DNA from: Nilaparvata lugens
Taxonomy: Eukaryota > Arthropoda > Insecta > Hemiptera > Delphacidae
NCBI RefSeq assembly: GCF_014356525.2
Contig: NC_052511.1
Coordinates: 33,424,687 to 33,488,686 of the forward strand
Direction: 5' to 3'
Length of the DNA: 64,000 nt
The notes beneath the pieces are model-generated. The model made no database searches, had not been told where the DNA came from, and was given only the letters and a program-made list of their open reading frames with translations. A program made the translations under genes and the position numbers. Each line of letters opens with the position of its first letter. The stretch's first letter is position 1. This document shows, in pieces, positions 33,601 to 45,600 of the stretch.

Positions 33601-36600
33601 TCTTCTACTGATGATTTTTATGAGTAATGTAATGTAAACAATAAATTGATTTGATTGATTGATTGATTGATCAGTTTAGGTGGGTTCCGATCCACCGGGA
33701 ATTGTTGTTGTAGCTCATAAATGTATGTTGGTCTAAATCTGTGCGTTAAGACAATATTGCCTATGAGGACCACTTGCCTTGAAAAAAATACATTCTCGAA
33801 GCTCTTGATACTTATGATTCATTCAACAATGTTGTTGATGTTTCCAATGTTGTTTGTAACCTCTTTCTGAAACTTATATTGAATTCAATGTTTGCTATTC
33901 TAATATAAATTTTTCAATTTCTATTGTGATGTATTATTCTTCTGTATCAAAACTGATCAAGTAAATAATAATTTGTGTTCAATTAGTTATAATTTTATTG
34001 CCAATTCTAGGTGGAACGGCAAGGCAAACTGCTGGAAGCGAAGAAGCAGAGTGAAAAGGCCAAAGGCTGGTTCTCAGGCTGGTGGGGCGGAAGCTCTTCT
34101 GCAACTGTTATTGAGGAACAGTCAAAGACGGATGATATAAGTGAGTATTTCACGTAATTTTTCCAAATTGCATACATACTCTTACATAATTATATAAATA
34201 CTTTTCAACTTTGCATAATAAATTCCCACATAAAACCCAATCCAGTAAATAAAATTTTTATACTATAATGATCCAAGCTTTATGATATTGTTATTGTTAT
34301 AAGAAAATGTTCTGGCCTTACCCTTCGTAATAGAATATATGTTTTATCTGATTTGTAAATATTGAATAACAGCAAATAGCAAGAAACCTCGCCCATGTCT
34401 ATTTGTTATGACTTTGATCAAATTTGATTAGGGTCTGCTCTTCCAACTGGCCTGGTGAATTCCGGCCTCACATTTTTTCTTCTATCCGGATAATCTTGCA
34501 ACATGAAGGATGTCAAGTATTTTGATTTTAACCTTCAAATAGACAATTATGAAAGCCCAATCATGTTGAACTCCATCCCTACATGATCAATATTAAAATG
34601 AATTTATTTCTTTTCTTGCGTGAATATTGTCACGTTATTCTTTATATAAAATAACGATTAGCCTCCTGCTTGGCATCAGTCGGTAAAGCATGAGATTTAA
34701 TATAATAGGGCGTGGTTTTCTAATAGTATTCAGTCTTAAAAAATCTTGATAGGCCTAGATATGGGCTTCTCCAATAACTCTTGTAATTCAATAATAATAA
34801 ATATATATATATATATAAATGATACTTATACTACAGAGATGAGGAATATAAAATAAATTGCACACCATGAAAATTTTACACATATATTATACAAATAATG
34901 CAAAGATCAGTCGAGGCAAAAAATATATATAGAGCGATAAAAAATATAATATAAAAATAGAACAATATTTGAAATCAATAAAAATATCACAGGCTAACTT
35001 TATATTCTAGATTTATGGCACGAATCATTACCATGTGCCTTTATCTTGAAATCATATGCAATCTTTGGCATGTAGCTGTGACATGTACTTGCTAATACTT
35101 GTCGGCTTGGATAATTCAATCATAAATATGTGCTCTAAGATCAGCTTGATAAATTAGCCACTAATAATCCAAATATATCTATATATTAAAATCTCTAGTA
35201 TTTAGTAGATTTATTTGTATCGAATATATATTTTTATCTCAGGGTGCAAGATTCGGCACCTGACGGAATAGGTAGAGCCATTCATCTAGTGAATTAGAAC
35301 TATGATAAATTATCGCAAATTGTATTGCAAAAATTAAATATTGTATGCATACGTTTGATAGCCTAGATTTCGTACTTCTTTGATTAAATAGAAATTTCTA
35401 AAATATTGATCTATATATTTTTCTTTCAATTAGATACCTTTAATACTAATTTTTACTTGCGCAAGTATTACTCTTATTAATTTCTTAATTTATAATAACC
35501 CTTTCGGCGAGCTAGCTTTGATCATCAGATTATTTCGAAGCACTAGGGCGCCCATCACTAAATTCAAATTTAAATCACTCACGTGTCGAAAATCTTCTTG
35601 TAAGCCGCCGATGTCGATCCAACTCCATGTGGTCCGGGAATATGGTAGCCGGAATCGTCTCCTCCAAGGGGTTATAAATTTAATTAAAATGAAAAATGAC
35701 TTCTGCTTCACAATAGCATCACGAAGTCTTTTAAGAAATTTAATAATTTACTTTAACTTTAACTTTTACAAAATTATTAATAAGGTACTTCGCTCTAAAA
35801 TATTTGGGGTCCTCTTATGGTGGCATCTGGCTGGCGAGTCTTTTGGTTGGCGAGTGCTGGTTCTTCCTTCTCAAGTTTTACAGATCCTCTTTCCGACTTT
35901 CAAATTAGCATAAAATTTAAATATCTCAATCCTCCGCCATTAAATTCAAATAGATCTTACAAAAAATGCCAAGATATTGCTTAGATTATATGATTAATAA
36001 TTTCTTTGCATTCGAGCCATATTGATAACATAGATTACACAAATTTTTACACAAAATCTACTACAATTATATAAATATATATAAATATTTTGAATTGGCC
36101 TACAGTTGCCGCCTATTAACTGCCGTTTTACTATTGGTGCATGCAAATTTTATTAGGTATTCATGCGCCTGGTAACTCTTATTTCCTAAATACATTAAAT
36201 TATTTTTATTTGGTTTTATATTTATGCTCTTTGCATGCTAGTTAATATTATATATATTAATATTAATTCCATGCTAACTAATAATTAGCCACGTGGACGG
36301 GTGTTTTCTCACATTGCACACCGTCTGAATGCAATAAAGCTCTGCCAAGGGGTTTTGGTCAGATTCTACGTTCTTCGGTTTGATCGATCTCTAGGTCACC
36401 GATCTGTGAATACATCTATCTAACCTCAATCTTCAAATATTTTATAAATAATATATTTATGAGTAGTAAACTTTCTTCAAATCCTTTTTGAGTTCTTGTA
36501 CCATTTAGCCAGAACAAGCTGATGCTATCTTATCTTGATTATTATCTGCTTGGCGATATTAGCCAATTACTTTATTTTTAGACCTATTACTATTTCTATT

Positions 36601-39600
36601 AGGGCTTTTTATCTACCCAAATTTGATACCTTTACACACGCCCCTGGGTTTGAATTCAAAATATTTGAGAATCACAATGTTTTTAATGAAAACCCACCCT
36701 TCAAATACACTGATATACACTATACTTTATTTATAAATTATACTCTCCTACTTCTATCACATTTCGCAGTCATATTTGCTGCATCTCCTTTATACCTTTA
36801 TCAAAAACAATAACAAATTCTCCTCCTCAACACACATAAAAATATCATAAATATAAACTTCTAAATGCACTCCTCCTGACACCATTTACAACACAGTAAT
36901 TTTTGAATTCGCCGCTTGCAGGGCTGCCAACTTAACTACACACATTTCATAATTCTCATAAATGATTCCTTTTAGACAATAATTTCGATTCATAAACTTC
37001 TGGGCTTATATCTTATAGTATTTCTTAGGTCTTAATATAAATAATTTTCTATACATCAGGTACAATACTTTCTTTTGCTAATGGCTCTTTGGTTTTGGTA
37101 ATTGGTATTCACTTTAATCTTTTCAGGTAACAAACGTGGCATAATTAAAAGTAATAAATATAAAACATATAAATAAATATATCGACATTAATAAATATAA
37201 TAAATAACAATAATAAATAACTTTTTGGGTACAGTATTTCTTTTTATAAACATATGTTCAACAGATATTACATTCATTTGATTTGGGTGGCTTTGGCCAG
37301 CTGTTCGCTGTTCTACAATTCAGAGTGTTACATGTTACGTCAGAATTTGCTATCGACTTTCATAACTAACCTAACTGCTCGATTTTTTCTCTTAAAAAGG
37401 TAATTAACAAATTTTAATTTTATTATCCCCGCTTGTGTCCTTTTTTATCTGATGTATATAATTTAATTACATATTTAAAAATTGTTCTTTTCCTTATTGC
37501 AGGCTTCTGACGGCTGGAAGGAATTAAAACATTGGATTGTTGCCACGAGGTCCTATACCAATTTTAAATTTATTAAGGAAGGTTAGTATTTGGCTTGATA
37601 GTGTTGTTTTCCTTTGACTTCTTATCATATTTATTTGAAATTCGATGATATTTCATGTAGAATTGTTGTGGTTTGCCCGTATCTTTAGGCTTTCTGCTTG
37701 TAGCTACACTGTAGGCTGGTTGGGTTATCTGCTATCCATTTGTTGATTGTTGAGGCTGTCCTATTATTAATCTATCTTCATGAATATAAAACCCCGGTAT
37801 CTTGTGTACTCCTTTAAATAATTCCAAGCTTCATCTATGATAATTCCTTTTAATCCATTCTTTTTCCAATCAATCTGTACTCTTAACTCATCCTTCCTTT
37901 CATTATTTTCATCTAGTATTCTTAATTTCGGCTCATTATAACTCATTAGGTTTGTAACAATAAACATTCTTATAATATTAAATTTCCAATCATCAATAAT
38001 AGATCCATTTAACAACAACAATACAATATTTTTCGTCCTATCCACAACACAGTCTTTTATCCATATCACAGCCATGGTAATCCACACAATACAATAAATC
38101 AAAACACTAATTAGGCCTAGTTCTTTAATAATATAATCTTTCCACATATAATAGCTCGGTACTCCCATTTTATTGATATTATTCCTTATTTCTTTCACTC
38201 TTATTAACCACTTTCCATTCTTCATTAGTCTATCTTCCATTTCCTTTTTGCCCATGCATGAATCCATATTTGCTTTGTTACCAGTTCCATTTTTATTATA
38301 TTTCTTTGGCCTATTATTCCGGTCACATCGCTGAATATCTCGCTTGAAGCGTATGTGCCGCGGATGCACGCCGTCGGTCCGCTCCTGTCCTCCATCCTGG
38401 TCCCGGTCCGGTATACTCCTCGGGCGTTTAAATCGTGCATGCGGCTTCCATCGGCGCGCGCGGTTCCTCCTTCGTCGCTTCTTCCGCCTCCGGGCCTTGC
38501 GATGCATGTTCCTCTTTCTATCCTGTATGCTGTCCTCCCTGGTGTCGTCCTCTGTCTGCTTCGGTGGTGTCCATTGGTGCGGGTGCATGGATTCTGTGCG
38601 CGGGTGCATGGTGGCGGTCTCCTCCTGGCAACTGGTTATTTTTGGCAGTGGTGGGATTTCAGCATTATTATAGTGTATCGGTTCTTGTTGTAGGGTCGTG
38701 GCCGGTAGTGATTCTTCGGGGGGGAACAGAATATTTAATAGAGGTTGATGCTTTCGGGGCGTTTTAATTGCATTGTTGGCGGCGGTTTTTTGTGGTTGGA
38801 TATTGGGGTTATCATATAGTCCTGATTTATTAGCTGTAGTTTTCTGTGTATCTGGTGGCGGGTCGTTGGGTGTTGGGTTCCGGGTTTTTTGTTGATTCAA
38901 ACCTATTGCATGTGTTAGTGTATAGTTTGTACTTACTTGTTGAGGTGGTGGTTTATAATTTCTGTTGTAACTGTTTTGTGTATTATTATTATGTGAGTTT
39001 AATCGATCACGGCCATCATAGTGATTCCTACGATTGCTCTGCTGGGCATAGTGGTTGGTTGTACGATTTTGAAATTTTTCATTATTCCAATTACCATTTT
39101 GCCTGTGCTCATAGCGGCGTTCAAATTGGGGAGCAGATCGGTAGCGATCATATGATACCGGTTCATAATTTTGGCTGTTATGCGGATTAAATTTTGAATT
39201 ATGCTGATTTGATGCGTATCTCTGGTCTGAGCGGTGGGTTGATATGGCCATTGCAGACTGTATGCCATATAAATGATTAATCAGCTGCTTACAATCAGTA
39301 ATGGGTTGTGTGGCGAGTGCCATTCTAACTTGACACGGTAGCTTCTTTAAAATAATGCTTGCTAACGCCGATTCATTAATGGGCTCGCTCAGTTGAGAAT
39401 TTTTAAACTGTATGGCAGTGACGAAAGTGGTACATGCACCGTCTAATTTAGGGTTGAAATCGCATGATATGATGTCCGCTAGCACGTCCAACTGTTTACT
39501 TCTGCTCCAATACTGTTCCAGGAAGACAGCGACAAACTCATCCAATGATGTAAACTCATGGGCTCTACTCCGAAAAAACATCAGGGGTTCGCCAATCAAT

Positions 39601-42600
39601 AAATTAGTCAAACGGAGACGCCAAAAATTCCAAGAGGTAGGTGCAAGAGTTTGTACTAATTTTATCTGATCAATGAATGGTTGAGGTTGCAAATGGCGAT
39701 CAGTGTTATCAAATTTTCCTAGTCCTTGTAATATACTATGTACGTTGAGGTTGTCTGTTTGAATTCCTTGAGGTTGTTGTTGAATATGATTTTCCAATGC
39801 TATTATTTTTTCCTGTGTTATCTGCCATTGACTATTATGTGTAATTTTATTTGCGTTTATTTCTTGATTTAGTTGAGTCAGAGTGGATTTCTGAATTAGT
39901 AGAGTTCCATTTAAAGCTTTACAGGTTTCAGTGTTTTGATTGATGCTACCTTGCAGTTGGTTCATTTTTGTGGACATATTAATCTGTTTGTTTTGTATTT
40001 CTTTAATATTGTTAATATTTTTGTCAACTGTAGTTGTTAAGTTTTGATTGGCAACGGTAATTTGTTTGTGGATTTCTTGGTGGCAATCGGCCTTAATGTT
40101 ATTTGTTATATCCTGAATAGGTGTAGTGATTTGTGTATTTAAGTTGTCTATCCTTTCATTGAGTTCACATGTAACCGTATCTAACCTTTCCGATAATCCT
40201 GCCGTAACTTTATCTTGACTTTCTTTTTGTAGGGTTATCATTGCTTTTAACTCTTCCCTATGACTCTCTACTTTAGTTTCAATATTATCCAACCGTTGTT
40301 CTACTGATTTTATAGCGCCTGTGGTCTCTTTCATGCCCTGTTCCACTGTCTGTTTATTTTCCTCTTTTACTGTAGCAATCTCCTTTTTAATTTCCTGCAT
40401 CATACTATCCATTGTTTTTTGTAACATAATGTTGAAAGTGCTACTCGTTTGTTCCATTATTACCTTTTGAAGCGGATCTAGTTCTGTGGTTGAAAACATA
40501 CTCTGTTTGCCCAGGTGTGACTCGGCCTCCGGCGATGCGGGTTCTGCAGACTGCTCCTCGCCCCCTTCAAAATTGATCTCTACTATCCGTTGATTCAATG
40601 GTGTGTCAGCGGCGTCGATTCGAGTGGAGGATAGAGGTTGCAGACCTGGTGGATCGAAAATTATCGACCCGACGCTTCCTGGTTCCCTTTCTCGTGGCGT
40701 ATTGGCATCTACCGTGGTGGGGTTTGATGTGCTCGGAGTCGACAAAGTGGGATCTGTGCAACCGCCGTACATATATGAAACTTCAGAGTTTGCGGGAGTG
40801 TGATTCATTATGTCAAATATGATAAATGCTAATTAAACAGTGATAAAAATGATAAGCGAAAATGCTTAAAAAAGAGACACAACCGGGACTTACAGTGAAC
40901 AGTGATGTGTAATGTGTTTGGATACTCTTACAACCAGGTATTTATACTTAAGTTTTTTACAATGCTCTAGCGCCCTCAATGTTTTGTTGATTTATTTTTG
41001 GCTAGTTTACAGGCTGCGACTTATTTTCCAACCGGCTTAAACACCTAATATATTTTTGACTAGAAAGTAATAGCAGTTTAGGCTTATAAAATATAATCTC
41101 TCTCTATAAACATGTAATTTTTCACAGTACTAATAGTATAAAATTTTCTTTAAAACATATAATTTCTCTCTATTTAAAGCTCTTGTTTCCCCAAAAAGTA
41201 ATACAAATATTCCTTCGCCAGTTTTCCTCACAACTCGTATAAGTTATCTATAATTTTCACTATGGTTATTGACCTAATTTCAAGTAATTATTCAATGAGC
41301 TTGGCTCTCATCATCAGTCCCACGTTGGCACGACATGTATTTATGTCACGTTATTCTTTATATAAAATAACGATTAGCCTCCTGCTTGGCATCAGTCGGT
41401 AAAGCATGAGATTTAATATAATAGGGCGTGGTTTTCTAATAGTATTCAGTCTTAAAAAATCTTGATAGGCCTAGATATGGGCTTCTCCAATAACTCTTGT
41501 AATTCAATAATAATAAATATATATATATATAAATGATACTTATACTACAGAGATGAGGAATATAAAATAAATTGCACACCATGAAAATTTTACACATATA
41601 TTATACAAATAATGCAAAGATCAGTCGAGGCAAAAAATATATATAGAGCGATAAAAAATATAATATAAAAATAGAACAATATTTGAAATCAATAAAAATA
41701 TCACAGGCTAACTTTATATTCTAGATTTATGGCACGAATCATTACCATGTGCCTTTATCTTGAAATCATATGCAATCTTTGGCATGTAGCTGTGACATGT
41801 ACTTGCTAATACTTGTCGGCTTGGATAATTCAATCATAAATATGTGCTCTAAGATCAGCTTGATAAATTAGCCACTAATAATCCAAATATATCTATATAT
41901 TAAAATCTCTAGTATTTAGTAGATTATTTGTATCGAATATATATTTTTATCTCAGGGTGCAAGATTCGGCACCTGACGGAATAGGTAGAGCCATTCATCT
42001 AGTGAATTAGAACTATGATAATTATCGCAAATTGTATTGCAAAAATTAAATATTGTATGCATACGTTTGATAGCCTAGATTTCGTACTTCTTTGATTAAA
42101 CAGAAATTTCTAAAATATTGATCTATATATTTTTCTTTCAATTAGATACCTTTAATACTAATTTTTACTTGCGCAAGTATTACTCTTATTAATTTCTTAA
42201 TTTATAATAACCCTTTCGGCGAGCTAGCTTTGATCATCAGATTATTTCGAAGCACTAGGGCGCCCATCACTAAATTCAAATTTAAATCACTCACGTGTCG
42301 AAAATCTTCTTGTAAGCCGCCGATGTCGATCCAACTCCATGTGGTCCGGGAATATGGTAGCCGGAATCGTCTCCTCCAAGGGGTTATAAATTTAATTAAA
42401 ATGAAAAATGACTTCTGCTTCACAATAGCATCACGAAGTCTTTTAAGAAATTTAATAATTTACTTTAACTTTAACTTTTACAAAATTATTAATAAGGTAC
42501 TTCGCTCTAAAATATTTGGGGTCCTCTTATGGTGGCATCTGGCTGGCGAGTCTTTTGGTTGGCGAGTGCTGGTTCTTCCTTCTCAAGTTTTACAGATCCT

Positions 42601-45600
42601 CTTTCCGACTTTCAAATTAGCATAAAATTTAAATATCTCAATCCTCCGCCATTAAATTCAAATAGATCTTACAACATGAAGGATGTCAAGTATTTTGATT
42701 TTAACCTTCAAATAGACAATTATGAAAGCCCAATCATGTTGAACTCCATCCCTACATGATCAATATTAAAATGAATTTATTTCTTTTCTTGCGTTAAAAA
42801 ATAATAAGCCTAATCTATAGATTAGCTAGGAAAAAGATCATTGAGAATTTCTTCATCGATTCGCTTTTATGAATAGTTAAATGAATAAATGAATAAATTA
42901 TCTTTATTACCTTGTAAGCTAAAAGTAGCAATTGGTTCGTCAGAAAAACAAGCACACAAAACATATATCAACAACAGGAGAAATTGATAAAGCTTATTAA
43001 ATTAATGAGCAAATTAAGTCTTAGGTGCAAAAAACACAATTTCACATGAAGAAAAACAGTATCCCATAAAGTTCATGTATAAAATTCTTTGATAGTAACA
43101 TCCGGGATATTGAAAAACTCTCTTATTGAATACAGAGGGGTTTTCACGAGGAATGCATGGGTGCATTTGTTGAACTGCCGTGTTGTAAGAGTCCTCGCTG
43201 ATGCTGGCAGCCGGTTGAAAAGCCTCATGCTGAGGCTACCTGGGCTATTTTGTATCCTACTCAGCCTTGTGAAAGGCAGGTTGAGTTGGCTTCTGCCTCT
43301 TGTGTTGTGGTCATGAAAGTCACTCCTCAGACTCAAACATTCCAGGGTGCCCTTGATTTGTTTAAGGGATATGAAGATGTAAAGGCAGATGACAGTCATG
43401 ACCGATTCTGCACAAAAAAGTGGGCGACAATGATCAATTATGCCAGAGCCTGTGATGATCCTGATGGCCCTCTTCTGCAGTAGGAGAACTCTATCAATGC
43501 CGCTGGCTGCACCCCAGTGTTCCAATCCATACATCACTATTCCTTGGAAGAATGAGATATATGCAGTCCTCACATAGCTTTTAGGTACACACAGCATCAG
43601 CTGCCTAAGTAGGTAGATTACTCTGGACAGCTTTGTACACATGTAGTCGATATGAGGGTTCCATGTCAACTTTGAATCCAGATGAAAACCCAGAAGTCCA
43701 ACACTCCTTGCCTGATCTGTGACATTTCTCAAGCCAAATATTATCCATTGAGTCTTTTCCTCATTTAGTTTGAGATAGTTGGATTCAAACCAAGCTGAGA
43801 CGGCACTCAGAGACTGACCCATCTCTACATTCAGATTGTCCACTGATTTATTGACATCATACAATGTGGTGTCATCTGCATATGCAACCAACCTGTTATC
43901 CAACACTGATGGAAGATCATTCATCATGATAATGAAAAGTAGGGGGCCCAATATGGATCCTTGGGGAACCCCATGAAGAATCGCTACCAATCCAGATAAC
44001 CTTCCATTCACCTGAACTGCCTGGCTACGATCCGACAGATAAGACTTGATGAGCTTCAATGTCCCCTCTGTGACTCCATAATAATCCAGCTTGAACAGAA
44101 GAGTTTGGTGGTCGACAGTGTCGAAAGCACGGCTCAGATCACACAATGTCAATCCGGTGAAAACACGGCTCTCAAAACCCTCTAGAATGGTGCTTACCAG
44201 CCTTCCAACTGCCTGGGCTGTAGTTCTGCCAACTCTAAAACCAAACTGAGCATCTACAAACAAACCAGTGCTCTCGAAGTACCAGCATAACTGCTTCTTA
44301 ATGATGGATTCTAGAATTTTTGAGAAGACTGGCAGGATAGAGATAGGCCTGAAATTACCAGGCATATCGAATGATCCCTTCTTATGCACTGGAATGGTCT
44401 TAGCGATCTTCAGAACAGTAGGGAAGACACCCTCTGTGATACATGCATTCAGGCAGGAGGTCAGGGGTATAAGGATTTGCATAATGACACTCTTGATCAG
44501 ATTCACTGACATGCCAAAAAAGTCTCTACTATTTGAACTCTTCAATTCACCTACAATTTCCAACACCTCCTCACATGAAACTGGTCGAAGTGAGAAAGCT
44601 GCCTCAGGCTTGGGCACAGCATTCAGAAACTGCAGGGCTGATACTTCTGGAGTGCCTATAGAATCACGAACTGCCTTAACTGAGTCCACAAAGTAGGAGT
44701 TGAAAACGTCTGGCTTGATCCTCGTGGTTCTTCCTGGAGTCCCTATTTCTCTTCTTATGACTCTCCATGCAGCTGAGCACTTATTTTGTGAAGAGTTTAT
44801 ATGCTGTGCATTTGCATTTTGTTTAGCTCTTAGAAGTTTTTCTTTGTAATCTTTCTTGAGCATTAACTACATTTGCTTGGCATCATTTGTCTTGAGATTT
44901 CTGTACCGATCATAGGCCACAATGACCCAGTTCTTGAGTACAACCAATTCTTGGTTCATCCAACAGGGCTTATTTCTATGGTTGGGTTTTTGATCTGGTT
45001 TTTGTATTTTGACAGGGAAAACGTTGTCGAAGAGATACTTAAATCGACTGAAGAATTTGTTGAAATTTTCCTCTGCAGGGCCAGGTGTTACTATTTCATT
45101 CCAGTTCACCAGTGACAGGAGGTGTGAGAAGTGGTTCAACTGACTCTTAGCTATAGGGCGCACCATAATTTCCTCAGGAGGATCATTCTCAAAAAGATCA
45201 GAGCTCCTTTCATCCACAGAGAAACATATAGACTCATGGTCACTCAAAGCACTGTGGCAAGTTCGTTACCACATTGTCTAGACAGGCTTCCTTTCTTGTG
45301 GGTTGTCTCACAGTGCAGTACAAATTCAGGGACCTCATCAGATTAACAAAAGTTGCAGTATTTGTGGATGCATCATCAAGAAAATTGAAATTAAAATCAC
45401 CACCTACAACAATATGATGATTTGGCATTTTCTTCCCAAGGTGGAGAATAACTTGTTCCAGATGTTCCATGAAATAATTTGGGTCACCATTGGGTGAACG
45501 GTACACATTTACAATTATTATCTTGGGCTCCAACAATGTAATACAAGCAAACTCAAAATCAAGCTCCTTACAATGGTGATAGATATTCAAATCCAATTTC

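Larger units (their letters stand above)
34628..42673 (-). mobile_element. gag-only LTR retrotransposon (non-autonomous) in Vps13 intron 10
   Basis: An 8.05 kb element has 1.33 kb LTRs (34628-35961 and 41344-42673) beginning TGTCACG and ending TTACA (TG..CA). The LTRs differ by only a handful of single bases and small indels, so insertion is recent. The only long frame is a minus-strand Gag-like protein (37767-40808). No protease, RT, RNase H or integrase motif was found in the remaining 4 kb. On the minus strand, TGCCAACGTGGGAC lies shortly after the 5' LTR at about 41310-41325 and may be a primer-binding-site relic. I saw no convincing polypurine tract. The element must depend on a relative for reverse transcription. 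Confidence 0.85.

Noticed and set aside
35518..35913. 131-codon plus-strand frame repeated at 42230-42625
   Set aside because: It lies wholly inside the two LTRs and is duplicated only because the LTRs are. It has no domain and no initiation context.
37503..37581. Extra Vps13 exon inside the LTR element
   Set aside because: Joining it to exon 10 (phase 1) gives a stop within two codons, and exon 10 to exon 11 already joins cleanly. I keep it only as an exon-like curiosity.
38344..39190. Several 110-codon plus-strand frames opposite gag
   Set aside because: They are shadows of the intact minus-strand Gag frame in its basic, low-complexity region.
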